From: Bradyrhizobium sp. U87765 SZCCT0048
GTDB lineage: Bacteria > Pseudomonadota > Alphaproteobacteria > Rhizobiales > Xanthobacteraceae
Assembly: GCF_018131225.1 (NCBI RefSeq)
Contig: NZ_JAFCMM010000002.1
Location: 1,116,001-1,180,000, forward strand
DNA length: 64,000 nucleotides
Direction: 5' to 3'
Shown: positions 37,893 through 45,886 of the stretch, piece by piece
Layout: each line of letters starts with the position of its first letter
Position numbering within the stretch: position 1 is the first letter of the stretch
The notes under the pieces: model-generated
Seen by the model: the letters and a program-made list of their open reading frames with translations, nothing else
What the model was told of the DNA's origin: nothing
Database searches by the model: none
Translations under genes and position numbers: made by a program

Positions 37893-38727
37893 GACGGCCT
37901 CCCCACACGCCGGTGGTGGCGGTGCGCCGGACGTAGTCTGAGAAGTCCCGTGGCGGCCGGCCGAGCGCCTGCATCACACCATCCCCCAGCGGGACGTTGC
38001 GGCCATCGAGCACGGTCGTGAACAGGTACATGATCAGGTCGGCATATCCCGGCGGCAGCGGCACCTGCGCGAGCGCCGCGCGGTAGACGTCCGGCGCCAC
38101 CGTGGCAAATCGGATATCCCGCCCGGTGACGCCCGCGATCTCGCCGACAGCGTCGGCGAAGGTCAGGGCGCGCGGCCCGGTGATGTCGTAGAGCCTGCCG
38201 ACGTGCCCTGCACCAGTCAGCGCATCGACCGCGATTTCGGCGATGTCCTCGACGTCGACGAACGGCTCCGCCGCGAGGCCCGCCGGCAGCACCACCTCGC
38301 CATCGACGATCGGCTCGCACAGGAAGGACTCGCTGAAGTTCTGGCAGAACCAGCTCGCGCGCAGGATCGTCCACTCGCAGGACACACCGCGCAGCGCGTC
38401 CTCGGCCATCACCGCCTCGGGTTCGCCGCGGCCCGACAGCAGCACCAGCCGGCGCACGTCCGCCGCCAGCGCTTCGGCGAAAAACGCCTGTACGGTCTCG
38501 AGCGCCCCCGGCATCGCGAGATCGGGCTGATAACTGACATAGACGGCATTGATGCCGGCAAGCGCCGGACGCCAGGTGTCGCGGTCCTCCCAGTCGAACG
38601 GCGGGTCGTAGGCCCGCGAGCCGGCCCGCACTCCATGACCGGCGGCCTGCAGCCGCGCAACGATTCGCCGGCCGGTTTTTCCCGTCGCGCCCAGAACCAG
38701 GGTGGATGTCCCGGAATGCTTTGCCAT
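37885..38727 (-). CDS. NmrA-like NAD(P)-binding protein
   Basis: A 280-residue atypical short-chain dehydrogenase. The Rossmann motif reads VLGATGKTGRRIVARL (about 12-27). ASWFCQNFSESFL (about 144-156) and the PAGLAAEPFVDVEDIAE segment are typical of NmrA/SDR family 5 proteins, which sense or use NAD(P) and quinones. It heads a two-gene unit with the DUF1772 gene and diverges from a TetR gene. Substrate unknown. Confidence 0.9.
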   Translation of the reverse strand: MAKHSGTSTLVLGATGKTGRRIVARLQAAGHGVRAGSRAYDPPFDWEDRDTWRPALAGINAVYVSYQPDLAMPGALETVQAFFAEALAADVRRLVLLSGRGEPEAVMAEDALRGVSCEWTILRASWFCQNFSESFLCEPIVDGEVVLPAGLAAEPFVDVEDIAEIAVDALTGAGHVGRLYDITGPRALTFADAVGEIAGVTGRDIRFATVAPDVYRAALAQVPLPPGYADLIMYLFTTVLDGRNVPLGDGVMQALGRPPRDFSDYVRRTATTGVWGGRHA

Positions 38728-38747
38728 TTGTCCGCCCTCGACATAAG

Positions 38748-38783
38748 GTGAGAAGTCCTCACTTTCTAAAAGTGATAAACACT
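38748..38783. promoter_or_regulatory. Two inverted repeats, likely TetR operators
   Basis: GTGAG-N5-CTCAC (38748-38762) and AGTG-N5-CACT (38771-38783) lie between the divergent NmrA and TetR genes. The pair shares the half-site GTGA/AGTG, which suits a dimeric TetR repressor. Confidence 0.55.
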
Positions 38784-38805
38784 CATCTTTTGCGAGTCAA
38801 GCGGG

Positions 38806-39456
38806 ATGCCCAGGCCACGACGCGCCCCGGACCGGGCCGATACAGAAGCGCAGGCGGATCCACCCGTGCGCAGCCTCGCCCAGCAGCGCAGCCGCGACCG
38901 GCGCGACCTCATCCTCGCGGTTGCGTCGGATCTGATCGCCGGCCACGGCAGCGATGCGATGAAGATGAGCGAGGTCGCGCAGCGCGCCGGCATCTCGATC
39001 GGCTCGCTGTACCAGTACTTTCCCGACAAGCGCGCCATCATCCGCGCCCTCGCCGAGCGCACCCACGCCGAGAGCCGGACGTGCATCGAGGCCGCGCTCC
39101 TGAATGTCGACGATCTCGAGGCCCTGCAAACCGCGTTCGCCGGGCTGATCGATCAGTACTATGCGCTGTTTCTCGCCGAGCCCGTGATGCGCGACATCTG
39201 GTCAGGCACCCAGGCCGATCCGGAGCTCCGCACGCTGGAGCTTGCCGAGAGCCGCGCCTGCGCGGCGCTGCTCGGCGCCATCCTGGCGCGCATCCATCCG
39301 GCGGTGCCGCGCCCGCGCATCGACGCCACCGCACTCATGGTCTGGCAACTGGGCGAAGCGGCGATGCGGCTTGCGATCTCGCTGGAGCCTGCGGAAGGCA
39401 GCGAAGTGGTCGAGGCCTACAAGCGCATGACCCGCCACACGCTGGCGCAGCCTTGA
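38806..39456 (+). CDS. TetR-family transcriptional regulator
   Basis: A 216-residue repressor. The TetR helix-turn-helix (about residues 27-75) includes MSEVAQRAGISIGSLYQYFPDK, and the C-terminal part is the divergent ligand-binding domain. It is transcribed away from the NmrA-like and DUF1772 genes across 78 bp that contain two inverted repeats, so it most likely represses them and itself. The inducer is unknown. Confidence 0.9.
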   Translation: MPRPRRAPDRADTEAQADPPVRSLAQQRSRDRRDLILAVASDLIAGHGSDAMKMSEVAQRAGISIGSLYQYFPDKRAIIRALAERTHAESRTCIEAALLNVDDLEALQTAFAGLIDQYYALFLAEPVMRDIWSGTQADPELRTLELAESRACAALLGAILARIHPAVPRPRIDATALMVWQLGEAAMRLAISLEPAEGSEVVEAYKRMTRHTLAQP

Positions 39457-39477
39457 TGTACGCCGCGCGTTGAGGCG

Positions 39478-40104
39478 TCAGGCACCGACGGCCGGCGCAA
39501 CAGCGCCGATCAACGCCGGCCACGCCGCCAGCGCGGCGCGGGCAATCGCCTCGAGTTCACGCCGGCTGGCGCCGTCGCGCGCCTGGATCGACATGCCCTG
39601 CTGCACCGTGACGTAGTATTGCGCGATCGCCGCGATGTCGGCCGTCGGCACGATCTCGCCGTCCACAATGCCTTGCTGAAGCCGCTCCTTGAGGCCCGTC
39701 ACCGCTTCCGCGCGCATGGCGATCAGCGTCTGGCGCACCCTGTCGGAGTGCTCCGCCGGGTGCAGCGCCGACAGCACGATGAGACAGCCCGGCGGCTTGC
39801 TGCGCCGTGTGAACACCCGCGCCGTCGACATCAGATAGCTCTCGACCGCCGCGAACGCCGTCGGCGCGGCGGGCACGCCGCCCCAGATCTCCTCGCCTTC
39901 GGTGGCGCTGTAATGCCGGAGCGCGTCGCGGAACAGCTCCTCCTTGCTGCCGAACGCCGCATAGAGGCTCGGCGAGGCGATTCCCATCGCCTGCGTGAGG
40001 TCGGTCATCGACGTGCCCTCATAACCCTTGCGCCAGAACACCTCCATCGCACGGGTCAGGGCCGCCTCCTTGTCGAAAGCTCTGGGACGGCCACGTTCGG
40101 CCAT
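39478..40104 (-). CDS. TetR-family regulator, AcrR/YcdC-like
   Basis: A 208-residue TetR repressor. The N-terminal GRPRAFDKEAALTRAMEVFWRKGYEG with TDLTQAMGIASPSLYAAFGSKEELF is the classic subfamily that controls SDR/efflux genes. It diverges from the SDR gene, and its own start is 110 bp from the SDR start with two palindromic boxes between. It is convergent with the other TetR gene. Confidence 0.92.
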   Translation of the reverse strand: MAERGRPRAFDKEAALTRAMEVFWRKGYEGTSMTDLTQAMGIASPSLYAAFGSKEELFRDALRHYSATEGEEIWGGVPAAPTAFAAVESYLMSTARVFTRRSKPPGCLIVLSALHPAEHSDRVRQTLIAMRAEAVTGLKERLQQGIVDGEIVPTADIAAIAQYYVTVQQGMSIQARDGASRRELEAIARAALAAWPALIGAVAPAVGA

Positions 40105-40126
40105 GAGTTCATATCCGCCTGATATC

Positions 40127-40196
40127 TGTATCGATCAATAAATAATTCTCTTGACTCGCCGATGCAACCACCTAATTTTGTGTCGATCGATACATA
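40127..40196. promoter_or_regulatory. Two ATCGAT-centred operators and SDR promoter
   Basis: TGTATCGATCAATA (40127-40140) and TGTGTCGATCGATACA (40179-40194, near-perfect palindrome) share the TGTrTCGATC half-site. A TTGACT (40151) ... TAATTT (40173) promoter with 16-bp spacing lies between them and would be blocked by binding of the divergent TetR. Confidence 0.6.
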
Positions 40197-40213
40197 ATTC
40201 AGGAAAGCTGATC

Positions 40214-40957
40214 ATGAGCGGACTTCTTCAAGGCAAACGCGCCCTGGTGACCGGCGCGAGCCGCGGCATCGGCGCCGCCATCGCACGGCGGCTCGCCGCC
40301 GACGGCGCGGATGTCGCCATCACCTATGAGCGGTCGACGGAGGCCGCCGAGGCAGTGGTTGCCGAGCTCAAGGCCCTCGACCGCCGCGCCCTCGCCATCA
40401 AGGCCGACAGCGCCGATCCCGCCGCGGTGCGCGCCGTCGTGGACCAGGCCGCGCAGGCATTCGGCGGCCTCGACATCCTCGTCAACAACGCCGGCATCTT
40501 CCGCGCCGGCTCCCTGGACGACATCACCCTCGATGACATCGACGCCACGCTGGCGGTGAACGTGCGCGCCGTCATCGTCGCGTCTCAGGCGGCGGCGCGG
40601 CACATGGGTGACGGCGGCCGCATCATCTCGATCGGCAGCAACCTCGCGAGCCGCGTGCCCGATGCCGGCAAGAGCCTGTACTCGATGAGCAAGTCGGCAC
40701 TGATCGCCTGGACGCAGGGCCTCGCCCGCGACCTCGGCGGCCGGGGCATCACCGTCAATATCGTGCACCCCGGCTCTACCGACACCGACATGAACCCGGC
40801 CGCTGGCGCGCACGCGGAAGCACAGCGCTCGCGCATGGCGATCCCGCGCTACGGCCGCGCCGAGGATGTCGCTGAGCTGGTAGCCTTCGTCGCCGGTCCC
40901 GCCGGGCGCTCGATCAACGGCGCCGGCCTGACCATCGACGGCGGCGCCAACGCGTGA
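40214..40957 (+). CDS. SDR-family 3-oxoacyl-ACP reductase-like oxidoreductase
   Basis: A 247-residue classical short-chain dehydrogenase. It has TGASRGIGAAIA (cofactor loop), NNAGI (about 90), catalytic Ser in SIGSNLAS, and Y-x-x-x-K in SLYSMSKSALIA. It should reduce or oxidise a keto/hydroxy group with NADP(H); substrate unknown. I chose the ATG at 40214, following AGGAAAGC. Its stop overlaps the GTG of the next gene, so it is coupled to the split MFS transporter. This TetR-SDR-MFS layout is a common xenobiotic-response cassette. Confidence 0.93.
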   Translation: MSGLLQGKRALVTGASRGIGAAIARRLAADGADVAITYERSTEAAEAVVAELKALDRRALAIKADSADPAAVRAVVDQAAQAFGGLDILVNNAGIFRAGSLDDITLDDIDATLAVNVRAVIVASQAAARHMGDGGRIISIGSNLASRVPDAGKSLYSMSKSALIAWTQGLARDLGGRGITVNIVHPGSTDTDMNPAAGAHAEAQRSRMAIPRYGRAEDVAELVAFVAGPAGRSINGAGLTIDGGANA

Positions 40958-42131
40958 GCTCCTGCTCCGCGCCGGCGCCCTGGGTGCTGACGGTCACGCT
41001 GATCGTGCTGGCCGCGGCCACGACCGTGGTTGTCGCCAGCGAGTTCATCGTGGTCGGCCTGCTCCCCCTGCTCGCCCATGACATGGACGTCTCCGTCACA
41101 AGCGCGGGCCATCTCGTCGGCGCCTTCGCATTGTCGGCGTCGCTGCTCGGCCCGCCGCTGACACTCACCGTCGCGGCGCCCCGCCGCGGCGTATCATGAT
41201 CGCGACGCTGCTGCTGTTCGCGCTCACCAATCTCGTCGCCGTGGCATGGCCGACCTTCGCCGTGATGATGACGATGCGGGTCCTGCAGGGGGCGGCATTG
41301 CCGGTGTTCATCAGTATCGGCGCTGCGATCGTCACCCGGCTCGCACCGCCGGAGCGCAGCGGCCGGGCGCTCGGGCTTGCCAACACCGGCTTCGCGGCCG
41401 GCGTGGTGATCGCCTTGCCCGTCGGCGTCGCACTCGCCGACAACGGCGTGTGGACGGCTTCGTTCGTGGCGCTCGCCGCCTGTGCGTTCATCGCGGCGAT
41501 CCTCGTTGCCTGGCTTCTCCCGACCATTCCCGGCACAGGCGCGGCCGCCCCGCGATCATGGCAGTTGCTGCAGACGCCGGTTTTCCAGCTGCATCTCCTG
41601 CTGTCGGTCACCGTGTTCGCAGCGATGTTCGCGGCCTACGCTTATCTGGCGGTCTGGCTCCAGCAGGTCGCCGGCCTCGGCCCACGTGGCATCGCGCTCG
41701 CCCTCGCCGGCTTTGGCGCCGCCGGTATACTTGGCAACACGGCGGCGGCCTTCGTCGCCGATCGCGCGCCGTTGCGCGCCACATGGGCCGCAACCGCGGC
41801 CCTGACTCTGGCCGTGCTCGGCCTGTCGCTGACCACTCATGCGGGATGGCACGGGCTTCTGCTGGCGGTGTGGGGCACGGCCCAGACCGCGAATGTCGTG
41901 CTCTGCCAGGTGCGCGTCACCCTTGCCGGCCGCGCCTCACCCGCCTTCGCAATGGCGCTGAACATCGCCGCCGCCAATCTCGGCATCGCGCTTGGCGCGC
42001 TGGCCGGCGGCAGCGTGGTCACGCGCTGGGGCATCGATGCCATCGGCTGGGGGCCGCTCGGCCTGCTGTTGCCGGTCACCGCGCTGGCGCTGGCCATCGC
42101 GTTGCGGCAGCCGACATCCATCGCGCGGTAA
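40954..42131 (+). pseudogene. MFS efflux transporter split by a frameshift
   Basis: One drug-efflux-type MFS protein is coded in two frames. The first piece (40954-41199, 81 residues) covers helices 1-2 (ASEFIVVGLLPLLAHDMDVS) and ends PRRGVS. The second (41196-42131, 311 residues) starts MIATLLLFALTNLVAVAWP and covers helices 3-12. The join is a 4-base ATGA. In intact relatives the loop after helix 2 runs straight into helix 3, so a one-base change near 41165-41190 broke the gene, or a sequencing error did. Coupled translation of two halves is the alternative. Confidence 0.75.
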
Positions 42132-42205
42132 CGCGGCCTGGTGATCCTGCACGCCGACGTTGACGGGTATCGCCGCGCCCGCGATGACAGGGCGCGGCGG
42201 TCACT

Positions 42206-43642
42206 TCAATTGGCGGCATGGACCGCGGGCCGCCTCTGCGCCCATGGCTGCGCCAACTCAAACTGCCGTGCAAGGTTCAGCAGCACGCTCTCATTGCCGA
42301 CATCGGCGCCGATCTGCACACCGATTGGCAGGCCTTTCCGATCCCAGCCGAACGGGACGGAGGCCGCCGGCGCTCCCGTGACATTGAAGAGCGGCGTGAA
42401 CGGCAGCGGATCGAAAATGCAGCGGCACCACTCCATCGCCGTCATGCCCTGATGAAAATTCACGAACTCCCCGAGACGCGGCGTCGTGTTGACCATCACT
42501 GGGGACAGCACGACGTCGTAACGCGTGAACAGCGCCCCCATGGCGCGCGAGACCGCATTGAAGACGTTGGCCGTCGCCAGCAGGTCGGTCGCGAGGCGCT
42601 GCTTGCCATAGTGATAGACGACGAGATTCTGCTCCTCGAGATGCTCGGAATCGATGGGCCGCTGCATCAGGCCCGAGAAGAAATCGACCAGCGCGGCGAG
42701 ATTGGCGCACCACACCGTGGCATTGGCATCGACGAACGCGTCCCACGGCACACCACCATCGAACGCGATCGGCTCGACATGATGGCCGAGCTCGGCGCAC
42801 AGACGCGCAGCACCATCGAGGGCAGCGGCGACCTCGGGCGCCAGCGGCCCCCCCGACCAGGCGGTGTGCCACAGCCCGATCCTGAGTTTCGCGAGCGGGC
42901 GCTCGATGCCGTCGGCATAGCTCGGGACGGATGTCGACACGCCATAGGGATCTCCGGGTGCGGGGCCGCGCGTCAGATCGAGCAGCAGCGCCGAATCCCG
43001 CACCGATCGCGACACCACGTGGTCCGCCCCGAGCCCGCAGACCGCCTCCGCGAACGCCGGCCCGACCGGGATGCGGCCGCGGGTGGGCTTCAGGCCGAAC
43101 AGGCCGCAGCATGACGCGGGAATGCGGATCGAGCCGCCTGCGTCATTGGCATGTGCCGCGGGCACACAGCCCGCCGCAACCGCCGCCGCCGCGCCGCCGC
43201 TCGAGCCGCCGGGCGAATACGCCAGATCCCAAGGATTGTGAGCGGGGCCGTAATGACGCGGCTCCGTCGTCGGGCTGAAGCCGAATTCCGGACTCTTGGT
43301 TCGCCCCAGCGTCACAAGACCGGCATTGTCATATCGTTCGACGATCGTCGACGTCACCGGGGATCGAAAATCGCGGCACAGACGGCTGCCGGCCTCGGAC
43401 GGCACGCCCGCGCGGAAGACGCCGAGATCCTTGAGCAGAAATGGAACGCCCGCGAGGCGACCGGTCCCTGTGCCGGCGCGCGGCACCGGCGCCGCATCGT
43501 CGACGACGGCACGAATGCCCGGATTGACATGGCCGATCGCATCGCAGGCCGCCGCGACGACCTCCGCCTCGGTGACCTCGCCCTTCGCCACCAGACTTGC
43601 GAGGCCGACCGCATCGAAGCTCGCATATTCCGCCCGTTTCAT
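42206..43642 (-). CDS. Amidase (amidase signature family)
   Basis: A 478-residue Ser-Ser-Lys amidase. The signature GGSSGGAAAAVAAGCVPAAHANDAGGSIRIPA-type region lies at about residues 140-172, with the catalytic Lys in VPFLLKDL (about 67-74). It hydrolyses an amide to acid and ammonia. I chose the ATG at 43642, which begins the conserved part; upstream sequence is out of character. The gene follows the nitrilase-family gene by 37 bp on the same strand. Substrate not identifiable. Confidence 0.92.
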   Translation of the reverse strand: MKRAEYASFDAVGLASLVAKGEVTEAEVVAAACDAIGHVNPGIRAVVDDAAPVPRAGTGTGRLAGVPFLLKDLGVFRAGVPSEAGSRLCRDFRSPVTSTIVERYDNAGLVTLGRTKSPEFGFSPTTEPRHYGPAHNPWDLAYSPGGSSGGAAAAVAAGCVPAAHANDAGGSIRIPASCCGLFGLKPTRGRIPVGPAFAEAVCGLGADHVVSRSVRDSALLLDLTRGPAPGDPYGVSTSVPSYADGIERPLAKLRIGLWHTAWSGGPLAPEVAAALDGAARLCAELGHHVEPIAFDGGVPWDAFVDANATVWCANLAALVDFFSGLMQRPIDSEHLEEQNLVVYHYGKQRLATDLLATANVFNAVSRAMGALFTRYDVVLSPVMVNTTPRLGEFVNFHQGMTAMEWCRCIFDPLPFTPLFNVTGAPAASVPFGWDRKGLPIGVQIGADVGNESVLLNLARQFELAQPWAQRRPAVHAAN

Positions 43643-43679
43643 CCCTTGTTTCCCCCATCTGCCGGCGGTTGTTCGCCGT

Positions 43680-44900
43680 TCAATCCCATGGTTGCCAGAG
43701 TGCCTTCGTCCGCTGCCAGGCCTCGTCGGCGGGCAGATCGTCGCTCGGCTGGAAGACAGCGCCACGATGATCGGTCGCCGGACGCTCCCAGACACGCGAC
43801 TGATAGAGCTTCTCGATGTTGCTGCGATAGATCTCGTCGACCGCCGCGTGGCCCGCCGGCTCGTCCGCGAGCCACAGGTTCTTCGGATGGATCGCGCGGT
43901 CGTACATCTTGCGGAACAGCTCGGTGCGCATGTCCTTGAGCCAGTTGCTGTTGAGATTCATCGCCCGGAACTGGCGCAGCGCCTCGATGTCGATGACGGC
44001 CGACGTCATCGTGTTGGCCGCGGATGCCGAATACGACATGATGTTGCCGCGGTAGTCGACGATGTGGCTGTTGCCGCCGGCGATATCGACCGGATGCCGC
44101 GAACCTGGGCTCAAATAAACCGGGCCGATATTGGGGCAGAGCATGAACACCGAATTGAACTCGGCATGCGCCCGGTTCTGGATCATCCAGGATCCGCCCC
44201 CGGGGTAGCTGCTGCCGGTCATCGGCATCGCTTCCGACGGCCGATAGACGACCTCCGCCCCGTTGAAGGCGAGCGCGCGGACCGCTTCGGGATACTCGCC
44301 GTCGGAGCAGCAGATCGTTCCGATGTTGCCGATATCCGGCGTGCGCAGCACGGGAAAGAACGCATCGAGACCATCGCCGAAGTGCGCCACCCAACGATCG
44401 TAGACATCGTGGGGCGTGCAGCTGCGCTCCCGGCACCAGACGTGGTTCTTGGCCGCCTTGTGCACGACCTCCCCGGCCGGCGAAATGACGAACAGCGTAT
44501 TGAAGAAGCGATCGCGCATGATCTCGGGCCATCGCGCCTTGCATTGCGCGACGATATACACGCCGTAGTGCCGCGCGAGCCCCGCCAGATGCGCTGTTTC
44601 CTCGCCGGGGATATCGATGAAGAGATCGCTCGCGGCGATCTTGTGCGGGATGTCGAAGATCTCGTCGGTGAAGCCAGTCAGCGCGCCTTCGGCAAGGGCC
44701 ACCAGCTTGACCGGCATGTTGATGCCGCACACCGAGATCGCCGCATGAATAGCCTCCTCGATGGTCTCGAGGTTGCGGCGGATGTGGCGCCGTGCGGCGA
44801 TCCCTGTCGCAATGGTCGAAAGGCCGACCGCAAGATAGGGCGCCACGGGACGGCGGCTCCCCTGCGCTGTCACGACACCGCCGCCACTATTATTGGCCAT
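43680..44900 (-). CDS. Nitrilase/carbon-nitrogen hydrolase family protein
   Basis: A 406-residue enzyme of the nitrilase superfamily. The E-K-C triad is visible: Glu in ALAEGAL, Lys in VHKAAKNHVW and Cys in GTICCSDGEYPE. It is longer than most members (about 270-340), with a C-terminal helix-rich extension after residue 330, and resembles aliphatic amidase/formamidase-like proteins. Expected reaction: hydrolysis of an amide, carbamoyl or nitrile. It precedes the amidase gene in one operon, so two sequential C-N cleavages are likely. Confidence 0.87.
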   Translation of the reverse strand: MANNSGGGVVTAQGSRRPVAPYLAVGLSTIATGIAARRHIRRNLETIEEAIHAAISVCGINMPVKLVALAEGALTGFTDEIFDIPHKIAASDLFIDIPGEETAHLAGLARHYGVYIVAQCKARWPEIMRDRFFNTLFVISPAGEVVHKAAKNHVWCRERSCTPHDVYDRWVAHFGDGLDAFFPVLRTPDIGNIGTICCSDGEYPEAVRALAFNGAEVVYRPSEAMPMTGSSYPGGGSWMIQNRAHAEFNSVFMLCPNIGPVYLSPGSRHPVDIAGGNSHIVDYRGNIMSYSASAANTMTSAVIDIEALRQFRAMNLNSNWLKDMRTELFRKMYDRAIHPKNLWLADEPAGHAAVDEIYRSNIEKLYQSRVWERPATDHRGAVFQPSDDLPADEAWQRTKALWQPWD

Positions 44901-45004
44901 ATCCAATCCCGCGCTCCTCGACCTTCCCGACGGAAAGCTAGCGAGGAACGCGCCGGCGCCGCTATCACCCACAAGGATGACGGTCGGCCGCCGTGCGGCA
45001 GGCG

Positions 45005-45793
45005 TCAGTGCGCCACCAGAAAGAGCTTGCTGATCAGCTCGGTGCGCGAGCCGACGCCGGCCTTCTGGAAGATCCGCTTGAGATGGGTCTTCACCGTCGG
45101 CAATTCGATGCCGAGCTTCCGGCAGATGACCTTGTTGCTGTCGCCGCCGGCGACCATGGTCGCGATCTCGGCCTCCCGCCGGGTGAGCGTCAGCGCCACG
45201 CCGCCTGGTCGCGCGACCTCCGGCAGCAGCGAGAGCGACAGGTCGATCAGCGGCAGCGCCGACTGCAGCAGGTGCTTCTCAGTGGACGTGAAGGCGCCGA
45301 GCTCGCCGGTGCGCAGCAGCGAGATTCCGGCGACCATGCGATCGTCCTGCCAGAAATAGATTTCCGCCTGGTGGGGCGTATTCTGCGGCAGCAGGAAATT
45401 GTCGACATAGTTGCGGACATCGCGGTTGCGCAGACGCGACAGTCCGTCCAGCGAGGCGACGCGCTCGGATTCCGCGAGCCAGCGGCGCGGATGCAGCGGA
45501 TCGCTGCGATGGAATTCCTCCCGATAAGCCGACAGCCAGCTCGCGTCGAGGTTGTGCAGCTGCTGATGGACGGCATTGCACTCGGCATCGATCCAGTAGA
45601 AGCAGCTGCTCGAAATCGGAAGCGCCTTCTCGAAGAAGCGCAGCGCCTCGACGAACAAGCGCGTCGAGCCGTCGCGGGTCAGGTCCGCTGCGGCAACGCA
45701 AGGCGCAGCGGGCACGCGACGCGCAATCTGCTCGTTCGCATGGCCGTCCGTTGTCCGGGCCCCCGATTGCCAGGCGCCGCGTTCGCCTCCCAT
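45005..45793 (-). CDS. LuxR-family transcriptional regulator
   Basis: A 262-residue regulator. The C-terminal GerE helix-turn-helix is clear (LTRREAEIATMVAGGDSNKVICRKLGIELPTVKTHLKRIFQKAGVGSR, about 195-242). The N-terminal 180 residues form a PAS/GAF-like sensor without obvious autoinducer-binding residues. I chose the ATG at 45793. It diverges from the amidohydrolase gene over 93 bp and precedes the nitrilase-amidase pair, so it probably controls both. Confidence 0.87.
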   Translation of the reverse strand: MGGERGAWQSGARTTDGHANEQIARRVPAAPCVAAADLTRDGSTRLFVEALRFFEKALPISSSCFYWIDAECNAVHQQLHNLDASWLSAYREEFHRSDPLHPRRWLAESERVASLDGLSRLRNRDVRNYVDNFLLPQNTPHQAEIYFWQDDRMVAGISLLRTGELGAFTSTEKHLLQSALPLIDLSLSLLPEVARPGGVALTLTRREAEIATMVAGGDSNKVICRKLGIELPTVKTHLKRIFQKAGVGSRTELISKLFLVAH

Positions 45794-45886
45794 CACCGTC
45801 ACTCCGAAGGATGATTGGCAAGCATGTGCCAGGACGACATGTTTGTCAAAAACATCGACCCGCGAATTTTCAAGGCAGGAAACAAC

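Noticed and set aside
42206..43795. Longer start for the amidase at 43795
   Set aside because: The extra 51 residues are low-complexity and overlap the nitrilase end; the conserved part begins at the ATG at 43642.
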